Assembly (NCBI RefSeq): GCF_002443255.2
Contig: NW_019211456.1
Coordinates: 31,059,341-31,123,340 of the forward strand
Length of the DNA stretch: 64,000 nucleotides
Direction: 5' to 3'
From: Varroa destructor
Lineage: Eukaryota; Arthropoda; Arachnida; Mesostigmata; Varroidae
Shown here piece by piece: positions 44,701 to 57,900 of the stretch (within the stretch, counting starts at the first letter, position 1; each line of letters opens with the position of its first letter). The notes beneath the pieces were generated by a model. That model was not told the origin of the DNA. It saw only the letters and a program-made list of their open reading frames with translations, and searched no databases. The position numbers and the translations under genes are program-made.

Positions 44701-47700
44701 AAAGTAATTAACGTAAAACGATTTATTAGTATCTATTGAATAAACTGCTGAATGAATTGTTTAGGTCTCTGCTTCGTAAACCATAGCGTCCAGGCCGTAA
44801 AATCAAGCGGGAAAGATGACAAGAACGGTTGTTTTTTTCTGTCTCTTTTACTCTGCGTTCAGAATTAAGCTTAAGCTTCTGTTTGCTTTTCTCTAAGAAA
44901 AAAATAACCATCTTCACAGACGCTACATACCACATAAAACCTGTACTTTGAATTGAAATTATTACGAGATTCCTCTTTGGCCTTTTTCTATTCTTTTCCT
45001 CTGTGAAACAACAAGGCTAAACGCTACATTATCGGGTACAGGCATCCCCGAGTCCTACTTTTTCGCTAATGACAGACGTATTCCTGCAGAACCAAAACCG
45101 AGTGCAGGTTAATGGTGGACTACTCAACAATTTACACTTGCAAGAAGAATTGAAACGCGCTTAATTCTTGTCAGCGCCAGCATTGAACGTATACTTCGTA
45201 CTTGGAACTACACTGAATCAGTAAACGTCAGAGATGAGAAAAACGTTTTATTGCGGAAACCTGGCTGCAACCTTCGACAGAGCTCCTGACAGTCTTTCAC
45301 TTCCTGAGCTAAATTTGAGTCTTTTCAGATAAACCTTTACTATTTTTCTATCTGAAATATTTCCGGACTTACTGTCTACTATCGATTGTAAGGCTGTATA
45401 AAAATCATGGTAGGTTTGCTAGTGTATTTCGAGAGATCTATAAGGACGCAAGGCTTTGTTCTGGGCACCACTAGGGCATCCGAAGCTAATTGCAATCTGT
45501 TGCTACGCACACTGTGGTTTGAAGGCATTTTCTCTTACTGTTAAGCTTTCAAAGCCAACGCTCCGGAAGCATGTCAGTGGCTAGATACTTATTAATTCGG
45601 CCTTCATTTCAGCGCTTCGACGAGGTCTTCCATTATTATTAAATAGACACACGGTGTGCTATATGTCGCAACACCGTTTACCTACAGGTTACGCTACGAG
45701 ATACAATAAAATAGAAAATAGAAAATAAATCGGTTATAAAATGAATAATCTGTTAATATAATGTGACAAGGAATTTTTTAATATTGGTGACACCTGCCAA
45801 CATTACTTTGGACCCAATTCTATCTAGCATGGCCCTCGATTCGAAGTTTTGACTTCTGAAATACACTCAATTTTTCTTCAGGGGATCCGTACACTGGCCC
45901 ATTTTTCTGCATAATATTTACTTTTGACGGATTAAAAACGGAACGAAGAGAACAAGTTTTTTTTATCCACCGTTTCATGTGTAGTTAGCCACATAGATTT
46001 CATAGAACTTATTAAGTTAATTATATATGCAAAATTCAATTTTCATTTATGCTGTTTTTGATTAATAAGTGTGTGATGATTCGGAAGGGCACCAATTTCA
46101 GCTAACATTTAGCTCAATTTTAGTTTAAGTGAAGCTGTGTCATACCTCTAGATTCGTTTGCCCATTGTAAAGCCCTTTTTACTGATAATATATAAATATC
46201 TGGTATTTTCTTTTTCTGCTGTATTTTCACTTAACCATATTAACTAGTATTCTTTAACCGATTGTTAATGGATTTTCGCGATGAATTGGCTTATAAGAGG
46301 CAAAACTGTGGTAGGTTCTTCCTTGTATTGTAAGTTGATTAAGTTAGCTGCTGCGAAATTCATGTGACAGATTTAAATCGACAGAACAGTTACGATCGTG
46401 TGAGAACCGAGTGTGTACACTATCTACATGCCAAAGATGGTTGACCAGGGCCGTATACACCTAAAGCTATAGTAGTTTGAAGATACGGAAGTGTCTTAGA
46501 AGTAACAACTTGACGTTTTCTACGGCGATTATAAGCTCCATTCAGATTGATAGGACATTTTTTGTTTAATGCGGTGTGGCTGATAAGTTATTTATGTAAA
46601 AATCATCGAATTGAATTTAATTTTCAAAAAAATATCTTTCCTGCTACCTACATATTGTTGCAATTAATTTCCTTAATTTAAGCGCTAACTTGTTGTTGTG
46701 CTAAACCAAAGGATGAAAGTTCAACTTTAGAATACTTGGTAAAATGGCTACTCATTCAGATTAGCCGCGAAAACCATGTAAGGCCTGTTGTAACAAGGCC
46801 CTTGTAGATCTTGTCAATTGCCAAGCCATAGAGCCTTGAGTACGAAGCTTACGAATGTACGTAAAGGGCACATAGATTTGCCCAACTTCAGTACTTGCGA
46901 TTTCCAAATCGTCAAGCGAGTGAAGGCGCCACGTGTCCTCGTATCGGTTAACGTAAGTGCGCTCCTTTTACTACAGTGAATGCGGTCATAGCAAATCCGT
47001 ACTGCATATTCCAAAAATAGGCTGCGGATTTTGATTATTAATATTTCGACTATATAATTGTTGTTACTATTGTTATTCATTGCGAGCATCATATAAATTT
47101 AAGTTCTTGAATGGAGACAATAGAGAGATATTTCTACTTTAATGACAACTTGAAAAGTAGATGGGCACAGCGTGAGGACAAAGCACAGGAAATGTTTTAA
47201 CTACCAATTAGGTCATTAACGATACTGTCGGCGCCGTTAGAACATTTATTAGATTGCTAATTGATGCTAAATGGTTGTCTAGTATTTCGGCTTTCGTTTT
47301 TTCTCTACGTTAGCCTTACATTTTCTAGTTTACTTGACGACCTGCTTGCTAATACGTGATATATCGAGGAAAACTCAATTCAAGCTGCAAAGGATTCAGT
47401 GACCTGAACCGCTTACAGCTAAGCTAATCGGGTTGTTCTAAATATAAGGACAGATCTCAGGGCTTGAAAAAAACATGTTCTCGTTTGTAAATCTGACAAT
47501 TAGCGTATACAGTTTTATGCGAAATGAAAGGCGACGTTAAGCCATTCGTTTTAGTTTCCCTGAATCCTTTTTCCAGTAAAAATTAAGGATTCATTCAAAA
47601 ATGATTAGTTGGATGAAAAAGATGTCGGACCCGTAATCCTGACGGTCATAATCTGAAAAAGTTGTCCTCTTAGCAAACTAAGGTATTGTACATTGTAAGG

Positions 47701-47767
47701 TATACAATACGGTTTGAGCTCTTGTCTGACACATGTATTATGCGTTCCCTTCATTGCAGGAAAACAG

Positions 47768-47785
47768 TATATATATATATATATA
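47768..47785. repeat. (TA)n microsatellite
   Basis: About nine TA units. Confidence 0.85.
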
Positions 47786-48189
47786 GTGCTATCAATATCT
47801 AAATAGAACGGATTCATTTTATTAATCAAGATAGTGCCGAAGGGGAATGAGTAATTCGTAGATAGAGTAAATTCGCTTGACTACATTGGCTTACGCTCTC
47901 TCATTCAAAAGACGTACCTTAGTCGACTGTATGACATTGACATTACTGATACCTGAACGAGGTGTACCACTACTATGCCTTATGTACCCCTTATGTATAG
48001 GTACATTCCTGCATTGAAATTACCATATATAAAGATTGGCAGAAGAGATAGATTGTGAGGCCGTAGCAAAGGTCTTTACATATAGTGAATAATTATATAT
48101 CATGTAACGTCACTAGCGCTTCTTTGTGGGATAATTGTTTTTCATTTATTTTGTTGCACTTACGTACGTCTCTGCTCTTTTGTTCTTAG

Positions 48190-48365
48190 ATCTTCGCTTC
48201 GATGCTCGGCAAAATTATTTGCATTACCGCAACACGACCGCACGAATATTTGATAAGGACGCGTCAGCGATCTCTTCGTCGGACACCTTGTACGCATCCT
48301 TCAGTTTCAAAATGCGGGATCGTCACAAGGTCCATGATTTATACAAGCTGCAACCGAAAGTATGA
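48190..48365 (+). CDS. Possible terminal exon of an unrecognised plus-strand gene
   Basis: A strong acceptor (TCTGCTCTTTTGTTCTTAG) precedes an open frame of about 58 codons reading LRFDARQNYLHYRNTTARIF, then SFKMRDRHKVHDLYKLQPKV and TGA. Base composition is richer in G+C than its surroundings. A+T-rich hexamers resembling AATAAA occur near 48640. I could not find matching upstream exons or name a family. Confidence 0.3.
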
Positions 48366-50209
48366 ACAGACTCGTCTGCTACAAAACACCTAAAAGGCTG
48401 TGTCTGATACTAAGGACGGTGTTGTTATTTTTGCTATGCGATGAAGATATATTACCGTACTTCCTGAACTGTCCGGTCGTATCCCAGCTAAATGCGAACA
48501 GCCGATCACTGAATCACAAGCTCTCGTGCTTGTACATGTGTACTTTTATTGGGATCAGTTTTGACGTACTTAAGCTACACGAGCTCTAGGCGTTTATTGG
48601 CTGTACATACATGAACATTTTGGCCAGCAGGTTTGTCAAAATAAAATTAGAATAAATTATTACACCAATTACACCAATGTTTTTTGCGGTACTCCGTGGC
48701 GCTGACGAATTAGCATTAATAGCGACAACGGCCTGGCTGACACTCTACCCTTTCCTCTGACTTTTCGTAGGCTCCCTGTATGAACGACAACCCGCAAATG
48801 TTATAACTCGTTGCAAGGCTGATGAAAATTTTATAAGGCAAAAAGGTTTGTAGTTATTTTTAAATAAAAAGTTTTGCCTCTTCCTTATCTCTGCTTTTTT
48901 CTCCCGCTTTGTAGCTGTGGTGGCTGAGAGTCCTTTGGTGCAGTTTGCGGGCTCAGCGGTCTTCCTAAGCGATCAATCGCTCTGTATCCTCAAACTTTGC
49001 CTAAAGTAGTGCCATAAGCGAGTTGAATATATAGATCAAAATGCCGAAATCTTACCATATGGAAACATATGGGCCGTAAGGCTAGGTTTAGACCCTAGTC
49101 AATTAATCCCGGCGATTTCAGATTGCAACTTTCAGTGAGTGTATGCTATTGGATTTCCCGCATCTATTGATCTAATACTATCAATGTTGTATTTCAATGA
49201 ATTACCTGTGAACTGCTAACTAAGCGAGCCCTAAGCTGTTGCTAAGCAATATGTGTTTATTCGTTCCTCCATTCTTACATTAATTGAAATCCAAATCCTG
49301 AACACCTCGCAGGTCGAGACTAAACATCAAGGCATCTACCCCATTATTACCCATACTAGTTTACCTAAATACTTCTGTGACCGACTATGATTGCATAGCT
49401 TATTTTTTGCGGTCATGCTCACTGGAATTACTGGTAGGTGAACGCAGAGATACAGGCCATCAGGTCAGAAATCTTTTCGCAGAGACTCACTCCGCAAGCT
49501 CAACAATTATTCTAAGAGTAAGCGCGAGCTACTATGTCATTTTTAATACCAACAGTGCGAAAGGCGTTAACAAGGTAGCATGAACGGTACGTTTTTCATT
49601 AGACTCAACTGTGATCATATTTGTAATCAAGTATATAAGTTGTGCTGATTCTCTTGCAGGAACATATTCAGCGGCAGGCGCGACTCTAAAATACTCGAAC
49701 GTCCTATTCAATCCACGTCTCTTAATAAGCTAGAGAGCGCTATTAATATACACGGAAATCAATTTGACGTTAAGATGTACAAATAAACTGCTAGTAATGG
49801 GCACGTATGTTTACGGGCGGAAATCATCCACAGCTTCCATTCCGCCTTCGTTCTATTTGGCTTTTTATACGGATCATCTGCGCAACGTTTGATGACCCTC
49901 AGCTTTAGCCTGAATATTACCTCGGATACTTCAGGTATTTAGTTCCGGCTATTCTATCAAATCGACAATCCTGTTGCTCGCCATTAGATAACCAAAGCAG
50001 TGGTTCTGCTAGCTTAAGAAGCCGGCGACTTAGACTAATTTTACAAAGTGGCCATACCCATGATGAAATACGCCGTCAATACCGGTCTTACACATTTTCA
50101 ATGAGAGAAATGTCACATGGATACTTATGCTATGGATAGCATAGCAGCATATGAATAACTGTGGGATTGGTTATTATAATATTATATAATTACTTTACTA
50201 ACATTTTTT

Positions 50210-50404
50210 TTATATGTCCATTATTTGAATCGCGTTACAAAACACTATTGGACAACAAAGCGTTGTCTGCAGCAACATGTACTTTTCCGACAATATTTCG
50301 ATATCATACAAAGCATAATTAGCCTGATGCCACCTGACCCTTCCAGTGCATAGGCTGGGCTCAACCCTACTACGCCTCCTCAACGCTTTAACAACTAAGG
50401 ACCT
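50210..50404 (-). CDS. Possible next exon of the unrecognised gene
   Basis: Acceptor AAGCTTTTGTAG opens a phase-2 frame reading SLVVKALRRRSRVEPS, then WHQANYALYDIEILSEKYML, to a stop near 50210. The phase fits the exon ending at 51071 (LE-R-SLVV). It may end earlier at an internal donor. No family is recognised, and the pairing rests only on phase and strand. Confidence 0.2.
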   Translation of the reverse strand, partial: RSLVVKALRRRSRVEPSLCTGRVRWHQANYALYDIEILSEKYMLLQTTLCCPIVFCNAIQIMDI

Positions 50405-51070
50405 ACAAAAGCTTAAGTACGTGCTTGTTGAAGGCTTGCTAAGAAAGCAGTAGAGTAGCAAATCTTTAGGTTTGAAGTCGAACTTTGCCCACCGCCTACA
50501 CGAGATAATCCATTATCAAAATGGTTAAAACTAGATTCCTTCGTTCTTACGCCGCATGCCAACAATCCACGTTGCCACTTATAACAGCTTCTGCAATGCA
50601 CATGCACGGTTAAATATATACCTACACAGAAGAAAACCTATGTACTAGTTTGTACCCAGACCTCGTGCCCTATGGATTACCACTTTTTCTGATCATTGGC
50701 AAATGAAATTAGTGGCCTCACATTTAGGACTGAAAAGGGTCTTAAAAGCTAAGTGGACCAGCTTCTTAACATAACACCCGAATTTTCGGTGGGAAAATCT
50801 GACAAACGGTTTTGACAGATTGGAGATCTGGCTGAGATGAATGACGGTAAGCGCAGAATTAATCAATCTGTTGCTTGAATTCGAGTGAAACGGCACTATA
50901 CGGAAAATAGCACTTTCCTTCTCTCTAGCACTAATAAATACAAAAGGAAAAACTACTTTCCAAAACTTGACCAGAAGCGGAGGATCAAATGCATTGATTC
51001 GCTGAACCTAGTGAAATGAATATCCTAAAGGAGCAATCATAGCAGTTGACATAAAAATCGACTATTGCAA

Positions 51071-51291
51071 TAGAGCATACCTTTCTAAATAAAAAAAATC
51101 GCCAACCACTTCCTGGCCCTCTTTCCTATATGTTAATGGCCCGGTATCAGGCACAAGATCGTCAAAACTCCGGAACGTCTCAGTCGAATCATCCCTGCCA
51201 AAGCAAAAGTCCACTCCATTTACAAAGGCACGACTTGTAAGGCTTGAATTAAATCGGACGTTAGCATGAGCGCGGAAATACCTACAATTAA
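51071..51291 (-). CDS. Orphan internal exon of an unrecognised gene
   Basis: An open stretch bounded by an acceptor (TTAATTGTAG) and a donor (GAAAG-GTATGC), both in phase 2. It reads YFRAHANVRFNSSLTSRAFV, NGVDFCFGRDDSTETFRSF and PDTGPLTYRKEGQEVVGDFF, with mixed polar and aromatic content typical of a folded protein and one NSS sequon. I do not recognise the family. It lies about 2.5 kb downstream of the chitin synthase tail on the same strand. The next open stretch on this strand (acceptor TTTTGTAG at about 50405) starts in the same phase. Confidence 0.4.
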
Positions 51292-53853
51292 CAAGCAGTT
51301 CCATAAAAGGCAACGAATCCTCCTGTGCCAAATGCACTCAGGATGGATTTGTTGAGAGTTCTTTACGGGTCTACCCCATTGGGACATTCATTATGGGCAA
51401 TAGCACGCACCGCATCGTTCATAAATGGATTTCAACCAAACGAATTCACTTGCCCCTGACACGTTAGTCCCGAACTCCCAGCACAAGTTAAAATGTGTCT
51501 ATGCTCGACCACAACGTGTCCCTAATATTAGTACCAAATACGTTATCAACTCATCTACCATGGAGAAGCGTTATCTACGTTTAATAGCCAAATTAATTTT
51601 CAAAGTTACAAAAGTGTATAATTTATCTCACAAGCTCGGCTAGTGATGCATTAGCACGGGCGTGCCAGGGCATCACAGCCAATTGTTATATATATTGAAT
51701 CCTTACCTCAGGCTATTGTGGTTTCCCGTTGTATCCACTTTCGCAAATAGAGAATGACTATTCAGTCCTTGATCTTTTATCCAATAAGAGGCAAATCACA
51801 ATAAAGCTGACACTAGGAAAGCACTTAGAGATCTTAGGTACCACACATTTCTATGAACAAGTTGTCTGGCTTCCTTTACATTACTAGTCTGCGCTGCTTC
51901 TCTTGGCAAGACAGCACAACCCCTGTGAATAATTTTTATAAACAAGGTTTATCTGAAATTAGTTCTGTCCGCAACAAACTAAATAGTCTTTACGGCTTTG
52001 CCGTTTCAGAATTGAAATCTTTCTATGGCCATGGGTTTGCCATCCAACTGCACAAACTTAATCCTGAATAATTTATGCGGATCGCCTCTGTTCCATGTTT
52101 ACTCAAAGCGACACTCTCATGTAAGCTAAGCAAATGTGTACAGGTGACCTTACATGCTGTTCGAGCTCCTCTGGCCACATCTGTGGGTTTGCAGATGCCG
52201 CGCAGGTGTATCGGAGAGGGCGAATAGGATTGGGAAAGGGTGGGGATTCTGAGAGAGAATAAAGCCAAGCCATAGATTGGTGAAGTAATGCCGTGTTCTA
52301 CAGTCGTTATCGGTAGTGGCGTTCTTTATTACCGAGCTTGTTTCACTGTAAATCGAAGTTAACTTCAGTCAACTCGTCGTCCCTGAAAGCTTCAAAACGG
52401 CTTTGCTAAATTAAAAGAAAAAAAAAAGAATAATACGCTAGCAATTTGTACAGCACAACATTTGTTGAGTAGATCATTTGTTACCGCACTTCTATTGTTA
52501 TTTTGCTACGTAGATCGAGGCACGTATAATTCAAACATTCATACTGAGCGTAGAGTATGACCGAACGTTTTCCACGCGCAACTCTGAAAAGATATTCAGA
52601 TATTTGAATTAAATTCGACTAATGTTGGGAAAAAAAAGACATTGCTAGAATGCATAAACGTGGACCAGATGTTTCGTATGTATTATGACAATATACACCT
52701 TTAAAAGGTGTTCGATAGTTTGTCTGTTTCCTTTTTCGTCAACCATGTATGCTTCCTATTTACTACTCTCTCCGATAAGAGTGCGCTTCGTGAATCAGCT
52801 ATAAAGAAACGGCGACGATACATGCAGAGGATTTGAACTCCGTTCAGTCTTGTTTTGCTGGAAATATATAGAAGTTCACTAAGTCATACATCAGCCTGTA
52901 AATTAAAGGATCTTGGGCATTTTTTGCCTTGTATCTTGCCAAGAATGAAAAAAAGCACTATGTAATACTTATTTTTTGGTTGTTTTTCTTTGTGTAGCAC
53001 AGAGTTGATATTCAGCCATATAGTGAATTATCGATATAATTAATACGGATAGTTAATTATTATCTCTTGGGTTACGGGCCTTTTTTGCTGTTATAGTCGT
53101 CAGACACATCACACAGTAGAAGGCATCATACTGATGGCTAAGGACGCGTTCGACCGTGTCATATAGATATTGAAACGTGCGAATTTAATGCAAGCCAGTC
53201 ATTTGATAAAAAAAACTCCAACTGGGTGGTGTACTGGTCTGAGTATCTCGATTTGTTTGGGCTGCCAGGCCTAGCATAATGCAACAGAGGTTCGCTCGAC
53301 CTTTGTCGAATTCGAGGTAAAATGCGAAATGCCCATTTCGGTACTGTTCTTTGTTCAGTTTCTTGCTTTGATAAGCCTTAATAGCTTAACAGTTTTCACA
53401 GTAACATCGCTACCTGCAATTAGCTTTTTAAGTCTCACATGCGTTTACTGCGTTCAATATTTTCTGTCTCTCGTATGTATCCTATGTAATCTGAATTTGA
53501 CAGGAACAGAAGGTAACGGGAAACTACTGCTTGTCGGACATTCTTCATAGACACTGTTATGACAAGTAAAAATTGAAGGGTGTACGGTAATGCTAAAGTA
53601 AATCGATACAAGTTTGTGAGCCAGCTTCGAATATAAATGTGAGAACTACACCAAAGCACCATAGAGAGCCGAAATTCGTGTTCCGTAGCATAGTAGTTGA
53701 CAAAACAACAGATGAGCAGTGAAATTAATACAATAACCTTTTACACGTAGACTTACTTGCACTCGAAATAAACATACTTTGATGTACCGTACGAAATAGT
53801 CGTAGACAGCTTTCTTACTTTCATTGGTAGTTACGGAAACCATTTCGATCTTA

Positions 53854-54961
53854 TCAGAAATGGTTCTTGGAATCCGCGGAAGACGCCAGGTGAGTCCACG
53901 TGACAGAAACCGCTTTCGATCCAACACCTTGTCGTTTTTTTCTAGAATATTTCGACATCGAATATTCGTTGAGTTCTGATGAGTCACCTGACAACAAAAG
54001 GCTCTAATTCAATTTGGTAAGCTTCACTTTACATAAAACTGCACGAACAAAGCATTTAAGGACCAGAACACTTGCTTGAGACAAGATGAAGTCTAAGTTA
54101 GGCCGTTTGTACCATTGTTTAGAGTTTCCCAGCAACATTAAAAATCTTTAACGAACTCTGTATATAAATAGCCCACATCGTAACATACTGGCATGTGTCC
54201 GATTTGTGAGTTCGTTCGACGGGACAAAGTGCTGATCAACGAGTGTAACCTCGTAGAATGGAACGTCTTGGCTATCGGCCGACGCAGCATTGCCTGTTGT
54301 CTGCGCCAAAGCGTCCGAGGACGAATGCTCCAACTGGATTGCTAGAAGGTCGTAATTCGCATCGCCTTGTGCGCCGGGGGGATGATCTACATGCAACAAA
54401 ATGAATTGTAGTACGAACAACATGAGAGCGTTTTTCCGCAAACCCACCTTATTCTTAGCTTAACAGCAAATACCAACTTGTGCCACATCTCCTTTAGCAC
54501 AAAGACAGATCCGCTTGCGACTAAATGGTAGCAAGATTCTGCCCGAAAGGATTATGCATGACAATACCGCTAGAGGGGATTTCAGATTCTGGTTTAAGGA
54601 ACTTCTGGGAAGTTGCTTTGGTTATTTTTTACTAATGCGACGAAAACGGATGAGCCCAAAAGACAGCAACACCTATCGCCCCACGACAACCTACCATGAT
54701 TATCAATACGTTCCTTCGATTCTCCAGTATCCGTCGAGGACACATTAGAACGTATGAAGGGCAGGGTGTCGCATAGTTGTATGACTTCATCACAGGCTGT
54801 TTCTGTAGCTTGTTCCGTCTCGGCCAGTTTGTCAGTAATGTCAGCGTGCCTTTCTTCAGATATCGCAGAATGGAGACTATCGTTACTCAGTAGTTCACTC
54901 GGTTGATGACCTACAGCTGGAGAATTATACGTATGCTTAGAACGGCTTGGTTTCAGTCGAA
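53854..54961 (-). CDS. Chitin synthase alternative/extended C-terminal tail exons
   Basis: Three downstream open exons fit a longer C terminus: 54961-54695 (ELLSNDSLHSAISEERHADI, TACDEVIQLCDTLPFIRSN), 54386-54189 (HPPGAQGDANYDLLAIQLEH, DVPFYEVTLVDQHFVPSNEL) and 53987-53854 (SSELNEYSMSKYSRKKRQG, ending SADSKNHF and TGA). Each is entered and left in phase 1, matching the phase-1 GC donor at 55297. Donors are GTAGGT and GTATGT; acceptors are AAAAG (weak tract), CATGTAG and GTTGTCAG. No domain is recognised. Alternatively the last two could form a separate small secreted protein, since the open frame at 54386 extends upstream to a Met and hydrophobic run (LFVLQFILLHV). Phase agreement makes the tail reading more likely. 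Confidence 0.6.
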
Positions 54962-57900
54962 CTTTTCATTCTCTATTTAAATTAATTTCAATGAAGAAAG
55001 CAGCTTGAGTAGTACAATTTGTAAGCTTGTTTAATTTATAATCACTTTTCCCAGCGGTTAATATTTAGTGAGTTCTGGCTCATTTATGATTAGGCCAATG
55101 ATATCGTGCTGGTTATTAGTGGAGGCTTTGCTATGATGATCGAACGCCCTAATATACCGGGTATTGGGGTAGAACTTGTAGAGACTTCGATAGTTTTATT
55201 TTTATGCAGCCTTCAATTAAAATGTCATCTTATTTTCTGTATCCGATTGCTCGGTTTCAGAAAGCGCCGTAGTTTTCCGCTGTGAATTCAACTTGCCTTG
55301 AGTTATAGTTCCTCGTCGTCCAATTCGGCTGTTTTGACCCCGTACCGTGGCAACAGCCAAAACATATTTGAATGTCTCAAGCCGGTGTAATAGCATTCCC
55401 AAAAATTGTACGAACAGTACAACGGCAAAGAATACCACGAAGCCAAGTCCAATTGGGTCGAGATGAAGGTAGTATCGCGTAATTGTTACTTGCTGTAGTC
55501 GCCGCCAAAACACAGAACAAAAGAAACAAGATAAATTAGTAGATCAATCAAATAAGTTGTCGTAAAAAAGTTTACTAGGAAAGTCTACTTTGCATATACT
55601 CTTGTCTCGGTTAGAGAAACTTGCAGTTAAGTACATTCATTTTAAGAGTACTTTGTATTTCTTCTAGGCCCTTTGTTCTAGAATCATTAAGCTTTCATTT
55701 TCTTACTTGTCACCCCCAGCATTTTCGATGCAATCCTCTATGTATGTGTTTTAATGTATTTACGGTTTTTGAAAAGATGCTAGCCGACAATGAATTCTAA
55801 CTAAATTACAAATATACATTATAAAATACAAAACTAGCCTACGGTTGATGCCGAAAAAAAAAATCGGAGACTTTCAATATTCCGTCATTATAAAGTAGTT
55901 AAGCTACACGTTTGGTCTACCACTTATGACATATATAATATGTTTGACATTTGTGAATCTTAGTTACCCTTGTGATCGGCACAAATTGGATAGTGTGATT
56001 TCCACCAAAAGGCCATTCTATGAAAAGGCTGTCCTTATTGATTTGCAGAAAAAACAGGGCCAAAACATAGAGAGCGTTCAACATGAAGTAGGCAGAACAG
56101 ATATTGTTCCGGAGCTCAATGAGACTTCTCTGCATCGCTTTCCGATCCTGAATTGATTCTTCAGGTGGTCTGAGAAATTCCTGTAATGATAACATAACAA
56201 ATAACATATTCATATAAGATTTGAAGTTGCGCTGAGGTGTAACGATACTTGAAGTCAACAATTTTTTCGTTGATAGCTAAAAATAGAGCCGTCAAGGTCG
56301 TGTTCTAGCCGATAGGCCATCGCCTTATAGATCATCTCAGACAAACAGATATTTAGGTCAAATATTTAATGATGACTATTACGATCATGTGTCTATATTT
56401 CGATATGTTTTTTGTGCGCCTACGCCCGAAGCACTCCATTTTATAGGCTGAACATAATAAGAAAAAATATTGTAACTAGTTTTAGATTTGGCTCAGCCAA
56501 ACAGTTTTTCGACTAACATTATACCATTTAAAGCTAGATTACGTCAACTTTATTTACTGTCGTTGGTTCACCTGGTCGTTAACCGCATCTCTAACACTGT
56601 TTCAATACTCACATCCAACATATCGTTCCAGAATCGTACTTCATGTTCATGCAGTTCTGTGTTCGGTCCTGTAGGAACCTCAGGATCAGATTGCCACGCA
56701 CACATTCTTTCTGTTTTCCACAGGGGTAAATCCACCTCTTTTGCGACTTCAGAGACATCGCACTCAACCTTGTTTTCTTCGCCTTCAGTTTCTGCATACA
56801 AACGTATGATAATCCTTATAGAATTTCCGTATCTTCCATGCAGACTACTAATATTACTATATGAATCCTTAACACATATAGACCCTATTCGGTGTCACTC
56901 ACGCCTTACTTCTTACCGTCGTCCTGTCTTAAATGGCCTGCCGGATAACAATACAGCCTATTACATGACATTTAACCAATTCCTTATGCCACGTTCAAGC
57001 GCAATAAAATGGAGATTGAAAACTAGTAACAGAAGACGTATAAAGAATGAGAATGCGCAAAGATACAGGCTTAGATTTAGACAGAGCGCAGCGTTACTAT
57101 TCAAAAGAATGAATCTTTAGACCGGTGAAGTTAATTGAGCAAAAGCTTCTCCAAGGCGTCCCGCAGTCGGAATTTTCTCTACTATACTTTGATATGTTTC
57201 TGCAGCTTTTTTCTAATGTTCTACTTTAAACAGTTGTTAACCATCGTTAACATACAAGAGCTATATATGTTTCTGGGCGCGTTGCTTCAAGCCTGGTGCT
57301 TCGAATTTTCTAGTCCTACCGGATGTACTGTTATCGTATGTTTCGATGCAACGCCATCCACATCGGTTTAGTGAGAAAAAGGGCTTTCGCAGCAGTGGCA
57401 CAAATATTGCTTCTGTCAATCTGATAAGCTGAAGCCATATAATGATAATGTCTATGATATGCTGAACATTGTACCACTTATTTAATTTCGAATTTGAACA
57501 TTCAGCCTCGACAGAATTTAGAACGAGAGAAGCGTGCAAGTGTTCATGGGCTCTCTTTAAGCTCTTGCTAGACAGCTCTTAAGCCATCACAAATTAATTC
57601 TATTTACAAATGGATATCTTTTACACTATTATAATTATCTAGATGAATATGCTGCCCGCCCAGACCACACAAATTGATGCTATCACAACGTTATCTCATT
57701 TGCGCATTGTTGACCATAGTCTTATAATTCAAATAGATTCTGTTTACGATTCGAATATGATATAATTGACAAATAAACACAACGTACCTGCGTTTGATTG
57801 TTGTGGTTCGTTATCGCTACGGTTACTGTTGGTTAGCCCGCCAGATGATGCGCTTATCTCAGTATTTGAGGAACCCACTATCGTCAACACTTTGTCTATT

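Larger units (their letters stand above)
41161..53853. other. Long, mostly non-coding stretch between the LINE fragment and chitin synthase
   Basis: AT-rich with many short frames. It holds a GAT/GAC-rich simple repeat at about 41674-41721, a TA run at about 47768-47785, and three tentative exons (48190-48365 plus; 50210-50404 and 51071-51291 minus). Nothing else could be supported. Confidence 0.55.

Noticed and set aside
54189..54447. Separate small secreted protein starting near 54447
   Set aside because: A hydrophobic start exists, but the acceptor at 54387 and matching phase 1 with both neighbours favour an internal chitin synthase tail exon; kept as an alternative in that entry.
56488..57120. 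210-codon plus-strand open frame
   Set aside because: Its left part is antisense to the chitin synthase exon 56791-56613, whose own frame is well supported; the rest has no recognisable domain.
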